In this document: positions 21,568-34,466 of the stretch, piece after piece | Layout of the letters: the number at the start of each line of letters is the position of its first letter | Numbering within the stretch: the first letter of the stretch is position 1 | DNA from: Dipteronia dyeriana | Taxonomy: Eukaryota; Streptophyta; Magnoliopsida; Sapindales; Sapindaceae | DNA: 64,000 nucleotides | Assembly: GCA_032871835.1 (NCBI GenBank) | Contig: CM065296.1 | Span: 56,387,288 to 56,451,287 of the forward strand | Direction of reading: 5' to 3' | Notes under the pieces: model-generated | Told to the model about the DNA's origin: nothing | What the model saw: only the letters and a program-made list of their open reading frames with translations | Databases searched by the model: none | Program-made: the position numbers and the translations under genes

Positions 21568-23743
21568 TGTTGGGATTATGATCGATAGAAAGAGTGTAAT
21601 AATGTATTTGATAATCTTTTCATATTAATAAAGTGATTTCTAGTTTAACAAATCTTATAGCATTTATAGTTTAATTATTACTATTGTCAAAAGTAAATAA
21701 TCATAAGGTCAAAAGACTATGAGAAAAGAAGAATTGTTCATACATCTAGATATGTATGAGGTAGACACAATTATTTAGTTAGTCTTGAATAATATTCACA
21801 ACTTAAGATAAAGGGTTGGGCAACTTTATCTTGTCAAAGTTGTAGATTCTTTTACTAACATTTGAGTGAGATCAAATGTGTTATGATGAGTCTAAAATTA
21901 TCAAAGTGTGGTGTCTTTGGGCAAAAGAATCTAGTGCACTGGGTGCATTGAATTGGATCACAATGAAATACTTTATCTAGAACCGTCAATGGATAAAAGT
22001 TTTCATTTGAAGACAATCGGAGAGTCTATCTCAATCCTGAGATAAATGATGGACTTATGGTTGCAAATGATATCATTTGAGCTATCAATGAGTATGATTG
22101 TATAGCATAGTCTATCCTCGATAGTTTGGTTGTATTCATTTGTTAATCGATAGAGGACTTCATTTATAGATATGGCATCGTGGTGCCATTTATCAAATGA
22201 GAGTAGAATATCATCATATGGATGTTTTGAGGTATTGGATATTAAATCTTAACGTTAAGTTTTCAATAGTGTCTATTGAAACATGGTTTCTGGACAAGTC
22301 AAAATATCCAAGTTCAAAATGTGGTCATATGAGTAAATATGGTAACTTGGAGTGCTATAGGCAGCCTATGAGCTCTTGGCGATTACTGGTATTGTTCACG
22401 AGGATACATTTTCTCCAATAAGGTTGTCTAGGGTATGAATGAGTAACATCAACTTATTCTATCTTTATTTAAGAGTTCAATTTTAGTTATTTAATGGAAT
22501 GAACTAAAATTAAATAGATCGGAACTAAGTGAATTATTTGTTGATTGTGATCGGGTTGTGTCTATTGGAGCTTAAATCTAGATAGCCCGCCAAGATCTCC
22601 AATCCACACGAACTTGCAGGGATCACTTGATATATTCTACCGGACCAATTTAGGGGTCCATCTAGGACTGTATTAAGGCATGTGGACTTGTTTCTTTTTT
22701 AAAAAAGTCCAATGGATTTAATAAAATAAGAAAAATAATATATATGCGTATATAATTTGTTGGGTGGCAAGGCTATTTAAAATAGCTTAATTATATTATT
22801 TTTATTTTATTATTTAATTAAATGGAAATTAATTAATTTGGTAATTAATTAAATATTTAATTAAAATTCAAAATCTTTTTCTAGTTGGAGTAGGTCTCTT
22901 AATTTTATACTATTGTTGGTAGTATAATTAATATTAAAGACTATATTCGATAAGTAGATAAATAAAAGAAATTATTTATCTAATCAAATTAGGAAGTCTT
23001 TAATATGGTTACACATACACTATTGAGTTGGATTAGGAGTCTTGGTGTAGGATAGAATTTCTTTTAGAAAAGAATTCTTAACCACCAAGTAAATTCACCT
23101 AAGGAAAGGATTCTTGCCCATTAAGTAAATCCTTCTTAGGAGAGGATTTTGTCTCCTATATATACTACTTGTAAATTTCGACCAAGCCTTAGTTTATGGT
23201 GTGAGAAGTTGTTTTTTATTTGTTTTTTTATTGTTATAAAACAAAACTTCGTCCAACTCATTGTGTGAAGAATTCGGCCAAGCATATAGAAAAGAGGGAA
23301 CATTTTTGTTTTCGATAATACACTAGTATCTTTTGCATCAAAATGCTTTTGCGTACAACATCGAATCAAGGTTCACGCGAGTTTCAATCAAATTGATTGA
23401 TAATTCAAAAGTGATCGGGCGTTCTTGGTTTTTCTCTTGGAGGATTATTGTGACTAACAAAGAAGAAGATTTTGTTTGTTTCAGTCCTCAGGTATACACT
23501 TTAAAGAAAGGGAGCCCACACTCCTAGGTTACTCACGTTCGTGATTGGATTGGAAGATCTTGCGGATTCAATTCCACACTAGTTCAATTGTCACGAAAAA
23601 AAATATACGATACTTTTTATATACATCAAGTAATCTAGGGTTAAGGTTCTTGTTATTAAAAGTAAATTTTTTTATTTATAAGCAAACCCTAATTTTCTAA
23701 TTTTCTCACGCTTCCGTTGTATTTTGAACCGATTTTCCCTACA
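21568..23743 (+). repeat. CopA-3 5' LTR (2176 bp)
   Basis: TGTTGGGATT...TTTTCCCTACA directly followed by the primer site, so this copy defines both LTR ends. TATATATA at 23157-23164 is the likely TATA box, about 580 bp from the LTR end. A 74-codon frame (22197-22421, MRVEYHHMDVLRYW) lies in U3. Confidence 0.95.
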
Positions 23744-23745
23744 AT

Positions 23746-23758
23746 TGGTATCAGAGCC
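23746..23758 (+). promoter_or_regulatory. CopA primer binding site (initiator Met tRNA)
   Basis: TGGTATCAGAGCC, the perfect plant initiator Met tRNA complement, two bases after the LTR. Confidence 0.95.
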
Positions 23759-25052
23759 TGGTTGTACCCTTGATTAATTGATGTATGTGTTCGTGAATCT
23801 TTTTCTTTTTTGAATATTTGCATGTTTTAGAAAGAGTTGGCACTCTAGGTATTCACATATATATTTACATTGGAATGTATGGATATATATATGTTTTATA
23901 TGTGGTTTGTTATTACTTAATTTTGGTCCTAGAATTTTAATGCAATTTTGTTTAGGAATTGTAACAAGAAGGGTGGTCTATCATCGCCATAATTTCCTTC
24001 TTGGTAGTTGCTAAGTTTTTTTTTATTTTGTTGTTGTAATAAAAAAAATTGCAGTATTTTTATTTGTAATTCTTCTGTAATACACTCAAGTTTCGAAGAC
24101 TCGAAGATTTGAAGAATTAGAGGTAACCGGAACAAGTTTGGGACCGTGTGAGCCGTAGCAATGAACGTGCATGCGAAGAGCATGCAGCCACTTTTGTTGT
24201 GGCATGGGCTGCGCACAGCAGTCCTATGGAGGCCATGTGCTGCGCATGGCAGCCCTTTATGAGTTTGTGGCATGCGCACGTCCATGGGTAAGGCCCAAGG
24301 GTGCGCACGCCCATGGGAGGCAGCCGAGAGAGTCCGGACGACGAAGGTCGCGTGAATACTTGTTCACCAAGAAAGGAGTTTTTGTATTCCAAGACATTTA
24401 ATTTACTTGCTTTTCTAGGATAGACCAAAATTGAAGCTATTTATATTTGTTGTAAATATTGCAATGTTTGTCATTGTTTGATAACATGTCATATAGAATA
24501 GGAGTGCCACTCATATATCTCTTTTGGTATGAACATGCATTGAATGGTTTAAGTATCTAAATTGGCATCTAGATAACTTGGTAAATCATTCTTTGGAATT
24601 TGATCACACGCCTTAAACAATTGAGTGGAGGAAGGTGTTTTGGAACACCTACGGCCTTCAAGTTTAGTTGAGCTTTATGTTTCGTGAATAACCCCTCAAG
24701 GGGTATTCATGAATGGAATTTAGCAAGATACTTCGTTACAAGGATAGACAAGACAATTAGCCCAAATGATATCTACTCCTAAAGGAGGGATATTCGTGAG
24801 GGATTATATTGAAGATCGATAACTTGGTATTACACTCATAGTAATTTGATTAATATTCTTCCAAGAGTTCTTGTTAATAAAAATTACAAGGCATAAATTG
24901 AAAACGTTGGTAGTTATGTTAACAATTAGGTGGGACCTAGTCCAACTAGTAAATATTGCGAACTCCCAAAGGAGGTGTGACATTTATGGGTGTTGGATCA
25001 CCGTTGAATTTTTATGATTGAATTATTTTATTTAATTCTAGATAAATATTTC
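23759..25052 (+). other. CopA-3 untranslated leader
   Basis: About 1.3 kb without gag. 24130-24370 is a GC-rich island in AT-rich DNA with repeated TGCGCA/CCATGG words and the near-palindrome GCCATGTGCTGCGCATGGC (24231-24249). The 76-118-codon frames on both strands here come from that composition. The leader joins RT text near 25053, so the deletion junction lies just upstream. Confidence 0.75.
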
Positions 25053-26003
25053 GGCAACGATGTAGGTGTATTGGCATCAATAAAAGAATGGTAAGCAAAA
25101 CAATTTGATATGAAGGACTTAGGAGAAACAAGTTATATTCTTGGTATCCAAGTCCTAAGGGATAGAAAGAATAGAACGATTGCATTATCCCAAGCTTCAT
25201 ACATAGATAAAATCTTGTCTAGGTTTTCCATGCAAGATTCCAAGAAAGGTATGTTACCTTTCAGACATGGAATCAAACTTTCTAAGGAACAAGTTCCTAA
25301 TAATGATCATAAGGAGCAATTCATGAATATGGTTTCATATGCAACGGTAGTTGGAAGTCTCATGTATGCAATGTTCTGTACTAGACCAGATATTTGTTTT
25401 GTTGTGGGCATAGTTAGAAGGTTTCAATCGAAACCTGATCCTGATCACTGGACGATAGTCAAGCATATTTTCAAGTATCTTAGGAGAACGAGAGATTATA
25501 TGCTTGTATACTCTGGAGGGGATTTAATTCTCGTTTGGTATACAGATTCTGATTTTCAGTCAGATTCTGACTCTAGGAGATCAACATCAGGATCTATGTT
25601 TACTATTGGAGAAGGGGCAGTCATATGGAGGAGTATCAAGCAATCTTGTATTGTCGATTCCACCATGGAAGCCGAGTATGTTGCTGCATGCGAAGCTGTC
25701 TGGCTCCGCCAATTCTTGAATGACTTGGAAGTGGTTTCTGATGCGAATAAGCAGATCACTATTTATTTTCACCATAGTGGAGCAGTGGCTAATTTGAGAG
25801 AACCAAGAAGTCATAAGAGAGTGAATCATATTAAAAGAAAGTATCACCTTCTAAGGGAAATTGTGCATAGGGGTGACGTGACGATTACCAAGATCGCGTC
25901 AGCAGAAAATCTAGCGGATCCCTTTACAAATGCTCTTCCACAAAAGAGTTTTGATGGGCATCTAAAGAACATGGGGATGAGAGATATGACACATTTGCTA
26001 TAG
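25053..26003 (+). pseudogene. CopA-3 reverse transcriptase C-terminus and RNase H
   Basis: Homology starts at GNDVG, just after where YVDD would be; the catalytic RT palm is gone. A TAA at 25092 (after SIKEW) breaks the join, then 297 codons are open (25110-26003). RNase H residues counted from M25110: YTDSDF (144-149) and MEAEY (186-190) keep their acids. The third site reads YFHHSG (219-224) where the family has CDNSG, so that Asp is His. LADPF (268-272) is intact. RNase H normally removes the RNA strand during cDNA synthesis; this copy is inactive by motif. The ATG at 25110 is internal, not a natural start. Confidence 0.93.
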
Positions 26004-26017
26004 AGCAAGTGGGAGAT
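26004..26017 (+). promoter_or_regulatory. CopA polypurine tract
   Basis: AGCAAGTGGGAGAT immediately precedes TGTTGGG of the 3' LTR; the same run occurs before the CopA-2 LTR at 12959. Confidence 0.9.
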
Positions 26018-27767
26018 TGTTGGGATTATGCTCGATAGTAAGAGTGTAATAATGTATTTGACAATCTTTTCATATTAATAAAGTGATTTCTAGTTTAACA
26101 AATCTTATAACATTTATAGTTTATTTATTATAATTGTCAAAAGTAAATAATTATAAGGTCAAAAGACTATGAGAAATGAAGAATTGTTCATACATATAGA
26201 TATGTATGAGGTAGACATAATTCTTTAGTTAGTCTTGAATAATATTCACAACTTAAGATAAAAGATTGGGCACCTTTATCTTGTCAAAGTTGTAGATTCT
26301 TTTGCTAGCATTTGAGTGGGATCAAATGTGTTATGATGAGTCTAAAATCATCAAAGTGTGGTGTCTTTGGGAAAAAGAATCTAGTAGACTGGATGCATTG
26401 TATTGGATCACAATGAAATACTTTATCTAGAACCGTCAAAGGATAAAAGTTTTTATTTGAAGACAATTGGAGAGTCTATCTCAATCCTGAGATAAATGAT
26501 GGACTTATGGTTGCAAGTGTTATCATTTGAGCTATCAATGATTACGATTATATAGCGTAGTCTATCCTCGATAGTTTGGTGATATTCATTTGTTAATCGA
26601 TAGAGGACTTCATTTATAGATATGGACATCGTGGCTCAATTTATCAAATGAGAGTAGAATATCATCCTATGGATGTTTTGAGGTATTGGATATTAAATCT
26701 TAACGTTAAGTTTTAAATAGTGTCTATTGAAACATGGTTTCTGGACAAGTCAAAATATCCAAATTTAAAATGTGGTCATATGAGTAAATATGGTAACTTG
26801 GAGAGCTATAGGCGGTCTATGAGCTCTTGGCGATTACTGATATTCTTCACGAGGATACATTTTCTCCAATAAGGTTGTCTAGGTTATGAATGAGTAACAT
26901 CAACTTATTCTATCTTTATTTAAGAGTTCAATTTTAGTTTTTTAATGGAAATAAATAAAATTACATATATCGAAACTAAGTGAATCATTTGTTGATTGTG
27001 ATCGAGTTGTGTCTATTGGAGCTTAAATCTAGATAGCCCGCTAAGATCCCCAATCTACACGAACTTGCATGGATCACTTGATATATTCTACCGAATCAAT
27101 TTAGGGGTCCATCTAGGATTGTATTAAGGCATGTGGACTTGTTTCTTTTTGTATGAATGGGTCTAGTTCACATGTGGACTTTTTAAAAAAGTCCAATGGA
27201 TTTAATAAAATAAGAAAAATAATATATATGCCTATATATTGTGTTGGGCGGCAAGGCTATTTAAAATAGCTTAATTATGTTATTTTTATTTTATTATTTA
27301 ATTAAATGGAAATTAATTAATTTGGTTATTAATTAATTATTTAATTAAAAGTCAAAATCTTTTTTTATAGTAGGAGTCGGTCTCTTAATTTTATACTATT
27401 GTTGGTAATATAATTAATATTAAAGACTATATTTGATAAGTAGATAAATAGAATGAATTATTTATCTAATTAAATTAGGAAGTCTTTAATATGGTTACAA
27501 ATACACTATTGAGTTGGATTAGGAGTCTTGGTGTAGGATAGAATTCCTTTTAGAAAAGAATTCTTAACCACCAAGTAAATCCACCTAAGGAAATGATTCT
27601 TGCCCATCAAGTAAACATTCTTAGGAGAGAATTCGGTCTTCTCTATATACTACTTGTAAATTTCGACCAAGCCTTAGTTTATGGTGTGAGAAGGTTTTTA
27701 TTTGTTTTTTTTATTGTTATAAAAAAAACTTCGTCCAACTCATTGTGTGAAGAATTCGACCAAGCAT
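26018..27767 (+). repeat. CopA-3 3' LTR, 3'-truncated (1750 bp)
   Basis: Colinear with 21568-23287 and stops at AAGCATA. The 74-codon U3 frame is broken by a TAA here (26645-26870 region). Confidence 0.93.
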
Positions 27768-28740
27768 AGAGGATCCTTTGAGTCATTTGGAAATCTTTGT
27801 CTAGCAGATGGAGGTCCAAAACCTTACTAAGGTCGCCATGTGTCGAATGTTCCCTACCATGCTAACGGATTATGTCAAAACATGGTTTAGGAAGCTATCG
27901 ACGGGCAGCGTGGATAGCTTCGATAAACTGTCCAGTGATTTCTACACACAGTTCTAGGGAGTCAAGTCGCGTCCAAATGATCCAATCCACTTGTAATATG
28001 TAATTCAAGAGTAGGGTGAAACGCTCAGATCTTATGTGGAAAGGTTTCACAAGAATGTTATCCAGATGGGGGTTTTCACCAAGAAAGAGGCCCTAGCCAA
28101 TTTTTGTAGGAACCTACGGGCTGGGAGACTCTACAGGTCCTTTGCTGAGCACCCACTTAAGACTTATCAGGAAGCCGATGATAGGGCACTAGAGCAAGTC
28201 GACCTCGATGAGTAGCTTAGGGACAAGAATAAGCACGATGACATGAGGACTGCAAAGCGCTAGAAGAAAGAAGTCCCCAAACCTGTACCGGTCCAGAAAG
28301 CCAAGAACATGTCACCCAACCGGTCTATATATAGTCCTCCACCTCTCCAGCCTCAGTGTGAGCGATACCCGGCGAGGTAGACCCTGTCTCGAGCTACTCC
28401 TCCTCTAAGAGTTATAGCCCCCGTAACCCAGGATGAGAGGGGTTATAGCCACTACACTCACTAAAACACTTCTCATGAGATAATCTACCTTGCTATCCGA
28501 GATAAGGGCTTGCTCAATTAGCTAGCTCCCATGAAGGCACCAGTAGACACAAGGAACTGATATAGATACTGTGACTTCCATGAGGACGTGGGGCACAACA
28601 TCTCAGAGTGCTTTAGTCTGCATAACCAGATCGAAGCACTGGTGAGGGGTGGCTATTTGGTGAAGTTCCAACAACACGTTCGAGATAGCATCCATATAGA
28701 CAAAGAGGTTCAAGTCAAGATCCAAGATCTTACGGAGAAG
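27768..28740 (+). pseudogene. GypD gag, main part
   Basis: Reads DPLSHLEIF, then the capsid-like text VKTWFRKLSTGSVDSFDKLS and LANFCRNLRAGRLYRSF. Near the end comes the Tat-type C/H motif YCDFHEDVGHNISECFSL (about 28560-28615) with the linker IEALVRGGYLVKF. At least eight stops interrupt it. Gag assembles the particle and binds RNA. The true start lies upstream of the CopA-3 insertion. Confidence 0.85.
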
Positions 28741-29424
28741 AGGAAATGAGAGTTGAAAGACCCGATGCAGCAAATCCAGGTCATACACACCTTCAATGGA
28801 GAACCCAATCTAGCTAGTACCTTTAACAATTCCAGGAAAAATCATGCCAGGAAGATTCCCCGGGTTGAAGAGGGGCAAGGTATCTTCAAGGTAGCTCGAA
28901 ACTTGGTAGGAACCTCCTAATTAGTATAGATCATTTTCACTGAAGCAGATGTGTACAGTACCGTGCAACCGCATGACGATCCCATGGTGGTCACGGTACA
29001 GATTGCCAACTGCTTGGTCCACCGTGTCCTGATTGACACATGGAGCAGTGTGGACATCTTTTTCAAAGACACCATGGAAAAGCTCAACTTGAAGCAATGA
29101 TGTAGCAATGGTTGCACCACCCCCTTTTACGAGTTCACTAAGGACTAGATTATACCAGCAGGATAAAAAATTCTGCTGGTTTTGATTGGTAATGTGCCTC
29201 TATAATAGAATCTTATGAAAAACATCGTTATGGTTAACACCCTGGTGGCCTACAATGCCATTTTGGAAAGGCCTTTCTTATCAACGTTCAAGGGGGTGCT
29301 ATCCATTTACCACAACATCCTGAAGTTTCCAGTAAGAAATGAGGTAGGCAAGGTAAGTGGGGACCAGTAGGCCACCCGTAAGTGCTACGCAGTATCAGCC
29401 AATCCCACAACATTAATGAAGCAG
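28741..29424 (+). pseudogene. GypD aspartic protease region
   Basis: VLIDTWSSVDIFF (about 29025-29063) is the protease active site; the family has D-T-G-S, so the glycine is Trp while the Asp remains. Later text NAILERPFLSTFKGVLSIYH (about 29250-29310) fits the conserved C-terminal ILGRP motif (E for G). Stops are present. The region is cut by CopB-2 at 29429; the continuation resumes at 38007. Confidence 0.85.
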
Positions 29425-29429
29425 TATAC

Positions 29430-29849
29430 TGTTGGAACCCCGTTCACCGGTTACGTAGTAGAACTAGGTTTTAAAATTTTATACAGATCATAATTTGTAT
29501 ATGGGACCAATGAACTTGGGATCGTAATTATTTTTCAAAACTAATACATACAATATGTAAATACAGAAAATTGCAACCAATAAAATAAGAAGAAGAAAAT
29601 CATACCAACGTTTGGAGGCTCCTTCACCGTATAATAAGCTTCTGTCTGAACCAGTCTTACCAATGTTTGGAGGCTCCTTCACTTTATGTTATGCTCCTGT
29701 CTGAATCACTCGATCTTCCTCGCTATCTCCCGAGACTGGTAACTGAGTGTAGACGTGTCGCGGTCTCAGAAACTTGAATGGAGGATGTAGTGAGAATTTA
29801 AGAAACTCTTTCTTCTATGTGTTTCAAAAAAACACACAAGCATGAAACA

Positions 29850-29902
<53 letters not shown>

Positions 29903-31469
29903 CACTGCACACCAAGCACAATATATATGTATATGTTTATTTTATTTTTTTGATTTTTTTTTTCATCTTGTTTCATGCACCCAACTATATTCATCTCTTC
30001 TCTTTATATATATATATCCTTGTTTGTCTCCTATACTAACACTTATATATATGCACACATCAATTTGCATCCAAATCAATCTCTTTTGTTATTAATTGAT
30101 ATATATATTTTAATTATCCTTTTCAAATATATCTAATATATTAAAAGTGATAACAAATATTCTAAAATTAAACTTAAATTCAAATACTTAGATAAATGAT
30201 TTAGTAAAAATAAAATAATCCTATTATTTTATCATCACCTAAATCTATATATCAACTAACACCCTCCAATTAATAGTTAATCAATAATTCATAGTTATCA
30301 ATATAATTAAATAATCTAATTATTTAATTAATTTAACTATTAACATTCATTAATTAAATAATCTCATTATTCAATTAATTCCCGAATAAACACGTGTCAC
30401 TTTCGTAACACAACTAATTGGACAATCCAATTAGTTAACCGTGACCCTTGTTACCTAAATCGATCGGGCTAGTAAGGGGACTTAATGGACCCACAGTATT
30501 TTGAGCTCCAGTAATCCTTGGAATCATTAATTAAACTCTTTAACTAATATTCCTTGATTTTAACTCCAGTGTTAATCTACTAAAAACCCGAAGCTGCACT
30601 CTCTCAACTACAGACGTTTTTACACAGACCGATACAACTCGGTGTCTATCGATATAGCTATTACACATGGTGTGATCCTCCACAGTAGTTCATAATTAGA
30701 GCTGGGTCATAATGTCTATTATACCCCTCTAATTACATATATCCTTTAAGTACCGTTGATTCTATAATGGAAAATAAATCCTATTTCCTCACGGAATTAG
30801 GAGAGCGCTCATATTATCCAAGCCCCGAATCAACCCTTAAAGGAACTACCATCTACTTCTCACAAGGATTGGATTCCACTATTGTGTACAAACCTTCCCA
30901 GCCACAAGTCAAACTACAATCCTAATATACGGAACATATTGATAAGGAAATGCATATGATCTCACCCATGGTATATCAAAGACCTCGATTTAAACTAAAG
31001 GAGTCGATAAGACATTCAGGATTAAGATCACCCACATATAGCCATCATTAGTTTATATATATATGAATCTCATCGGTAAACAGATCTTGTTGAGAGATTA
31101 ATATAGATCATGGCCCATTCCTATATGATCACATCATACAAGGTGCCTCCATTCCCATATCTCATATGAATGATTCAAGATAGAATCACCGTACATTAGG
31201 AAATGGACCGCAACTATAGATTAACCACAAATAAAGTACCCAACTTTATTTGATATCTATGGACTCTTTAGATTGGTTGTCTCTTACTGTATCCATTCGT
31301 ATATGACACTCATATACACAGTTCGAGATTACATCCGGCAATCTTGGATGTAAAAAATATATGCACAAGTTATAAAATAAACAACACAACAAGAATGAAT
31401 TGAACTTTTCCTTTTATTTATTTCATAAATCCTTTTACAAATTACATCTTTAGGGTATAAAGCCCAACA
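29430..31469 (-). repeat. CopB-2 3' LTR (2040 bp)
   Basis: TGTTGGGCTTTATACCC...GGGGTTCCAACA on the minus strand. A 46-bp AT run lies at 29852-29897. A local duplication of the CAATGTTTGGAGGCTCCTTC segment (29605-29690) adds length compared with the 5' LTR. Confidence 0.95.
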
Positions 31470-31482
31470 ATCTCCCACTTGC
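31470..31482 (-). promoter_or_regulatory. CopB-2 polypurine tract
   Basis: GCAAGTGGGAGAT on the minus strand, touching the 3' LTR. Confidence 0.9.
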
Positions 31483-32860
31483 ACTAAAGCATGTGAGACA
31501 TGTTTCGTAACCCTAGACCATCTAGGTGACCCGAAAACACTTTAGCCGGTAAGGTCTTCATAAATGGATCATCATGATTGTCTTGTGAGGCTATCTTAGT
31601 AATGATCACATATCCTCCCTACACTATCTCTAATGAGATGATGCTTTCTCTATATATGCTTCCCTCTTTTATGGCTTCTAGGTTCTTTGGAATTAGCCAT
31701 AGCATCACTGTTATCACAATAAAGTGTGATGGGCTTATCCAGATCTGGGATAACTTTTAGATCACTCAAGAACTTATGGATCCAAACAACCTCTTTAGCA
31801 GCGTCACAAGAGGCTACATATTCGGCTTCTATTGTGAAGTCAGCAATGCAATATTGCTTGATACTTCTCCATACAATGGCTCTACCATCAATGGTGAATA
31901 CTGATCAAGACGTGGATTTCCTAGAATCCTTGTGAATACTTCTCCACACAATATGTCCATGTATCCTGAAAGGATCAAATCCTACCTGGAATACACTAGC
32001 ATATAGTCTCTCATTCTCGAAGATACTTGAGAATTGTCTTGACAGCAACCCAATGATCCAATCCTGGGTTGGACTGGTATCTGCTGACTACTCCCACTGC
32101 ATATCAGATGTCCGGTCTCAAGCATAACATACCATACATGAGACTAACTACTGCCAATGCTTAGGGTACACGTCTCATATCCTTAACTTCTTGAGGTGTC
32201 TTAGGACACTGTTCCTTAGACAGCTGAACTCCATGGCTTGAAGGTAAATCACCTTTCTTAGAGTTCTGTATAGAAAATCTTACAAGAATCTTATCGATAT
32301 ATGATGCCTGAGACATTGCAATGAGTTTTTTCTTACGATCCCTTATAAGTTGGATCCCTAGAACATAACTCGCCTTACCCAAATCTTTCATTTAGAATTG
32401 GCTAGCCAGCCAGCCCTTTACATCAGACAACACTTCCACATTATTCCCAATGTGTAGGATATCATCTTTGTATAGGACCAAGAAAACTACTTTATTGTCA
32501 ATGATCCGCTTGTAGACACAAGGTTCATCAACATTCTGCTCGAAGCCATAGGTTTTGATCACATCATCAAACCTAACGTTACAAGATCTAGATGCTTGCT
32601 TAAGTCCATAGATGGACCTTTACAGCTTGCAAACCTTTTCCTCTTGATCTGGAGACACGAATCCCTCTGGTTGCATTATATAGATGCTTTCGTCAAGATT
32701 ACCATTCAAGAATGCAGTCTTGACGTCCATTTGCCAAATTTCATAATCGAAATAGGAAGCAATGGATAAGAGAATCCTAATAGACTTAAACTTGACTACT
32801 GGCGAGAAGGTTTCTTCATAATCGACCCCCTCTTTCTGAGTATAACCCTTGGCCACTAGC
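31483..32860 (-). pseudogene. CopB-2 reverse transcriptase and RNase H (decayed)
   Basis: Fragments in order: [20 protein letters not shown] (32856 down), [17 protein letters not shown], palm motif VLYKDDIL (about 32480-32505; YKDD for YVDD, both Asp kept), MKDLGKASYVLGIQLI (32391 down), then RNase H text and the tail TLPAKVFSGHLDGLGLRNM (about 31500-31560). Stops and frameshifts are frequent after 32160. This copy keeps the RT N-terminus that CopB-1 lacks. Confidence 0.88.
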
Positions 32861-33870
32861 CTTGCATTGAAGTTATCTACCTTTCCATCTACTCATCTCT
32901 TTCTCTTGTAGATCCACTTACACCCTATGGGTTTTACCCCATCCGGTAAGTCTACAAGATCCCAGATTGAGTTAGAGTACACGGAATCCATCTCGAGATT
33001 TATGGTTTTAAGCCATTCCTCTTTATCAGGATCTTCCATTGCATTCTTAAATGTCAATGGATCATCCACACTATTAACAGAGACAACACCTTGTCCCTAA
33101 CTTATAACTAAATAGCGTTCAGATTGTCTCACAACCCTCTCACTACGTCTAGGTGGTAGTGTAACATGATCAAGAACCATCTGACTCTCAGACGTTTATT
33201 GATCAATAACTCTTGTTGATGAAGCACTAGTCTCACCATGCTCCAACTCATTCAATACAATCTTAGAACGAGGTTTATGGTCATTAATATAATTATCCTC
33301 AAGAAACGTTGCATTTGTCGATACAAATACTTTGTTATCTTCGAGACTATATAAGTTTCCACCTCTGGTCTCCTTGGAGTATATTACAAATAGGCAGACC
33401 ATACACTTAGAGTCTAGCTTTCCACTTCTGTTCTTCAGCACGTATGCTGGACACCCCCATATATGAAAATGTCACAAACTAGCTTTACGACAATTCCATA
33501 ACTCTAAGGGAGTCTTAGGAACAGATTTAGATTGCACCACATTCAAAATGTATACCGCTATTTGTAACGCGTATCCCTAGAAGGAATTTGATAATGATAA
33601 GAAACTAATCAAAGATCTCACCATTTCCATTAGGGTTCTATTTCTCCTCTCCGCTACACCATTTTGCTGAGGTGTACCGGGAGCTGTGAGTTAGGAAACT
33701 ATCCCATGCTTGACCATGAAGTCTTCAAACTCTTGGTCAAGGTACTCACCTCAAAGATCCGTTCCTAGTGACATGATAGTCCTACCTAATTGATTCTCAA
33801 CTTTAGCTCAGAATTCTTTGAACATTTCAAATGTTTTCGACTTCTGTTGCATTAGGTAAAAGGTATCCAT
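32861..33870 (-). pseudogene. CopB-2 integrase C-terminal half and linker to RT
   Basis: Begins in mid-core (YLMQQKSKTFEMFKEF at about 33830-33870), then the text before TAPGTPQQNGVAERRNRTLM (about 33640-33690), which keeps the third catalytic Glu. Then NRSGKLDSKCMVCLFVIYSK (33441 down) and the Ser-rich linker ETSASSTRVIDQ. It is joined upstream to gag at about 33871 by a deletion. Confidence 0.85.
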
Positions 33871-34466
33871 ATCTTTATTGTCCTTAATCAAGGGCTCAAA
33901 GGTAGCGAGCTCATTAAGCAACTGTGTAAGACTGAACTTTAACTTGTTCATCCCGTAATTGTTCTTAAACTAATCAAAACTCTTCGGAAGAGTCGTTAGT
34001 ATGATGCTCACTTGACTGGGTTCATCAATGGCCCCGCCATTGACTTTTGTCTTGTTGAAGTAGGACATCATGCTCAGAACATGTTCCTAAACTGACATAC
34101 CTTCCTTCATACAAGTGAGCATAGCAGAACAAACAGCTTCGTGTCGCTTTTGCTCGGAGAGCTGCCCAAACATAACTTGCAGTGACTCCATGATTTCAAA
34201 TGCTGAAGTCATTGCTTCATGCTTTGTGACAAGCACGTCTGTCATAGAAGACAACATATATGTTCGGACCATCTCATTAGATGAGACCCATTGCTCGTAT
34301 GCCTCACGAACAGTTTGTGTGGCATTGGCAACAGGCGCTGGAGGACATTCCTCCGTAAGCACAAATTTGAGGTCTTTGGTGACCAATATTGCATTAATGT
34401 TAAGTTTCCACTTAGTGTAGTTATCACTATTCAATTTGTCGTTTGTTAGAATTTAAAGTAATACAG
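33871..34466 (-). pseudogene. CopB-2 gag
   Basis: NYTKWKLNINAIL, WVSSNEMVRTYMLSSMTDV and LQVMFGQLSEQKRHEA match CopB-1 gag. A stop at about 34089 breaks the frame. The C-terminal helix LTQLLNELATFEPLIKDNKD (about 33880-33935), absent from CopB-1 because of its CopA insertion, is present, and runs straight into integrase text. Confidence 0.87.

Larger units (their letters stand above)
21568..27767 (+). mobile_element. CopA-3: Ty1/copia element with both LTRs and a gutted interior, inside GypD gag
   Basis: 5' LTR 21568-23743, primer site, ~1.3 kb leader, RT tail plus RNase H (25053-26003), polypurine tract, 3' LTR from 26018 cut at about 27767 (the last ~455 bp missing). TGAGG precedes the 5' LTR and AGAGG (27768-27772) follows the 3' LTR, a target duplication with one mismatch. 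Gag, protease, integrase and most of RT are deleted. A hand comparison of the first ~215 bp of the two LTRs shows about 11 differences, so it is not recent. Confidence 0.95.

Noticed and set aside
23929..24428. Overlapping 76-118-codon frames on both strands
   Set aside because: They come from the GC-rich leader island of CopA-3; no gag or pol similarity.
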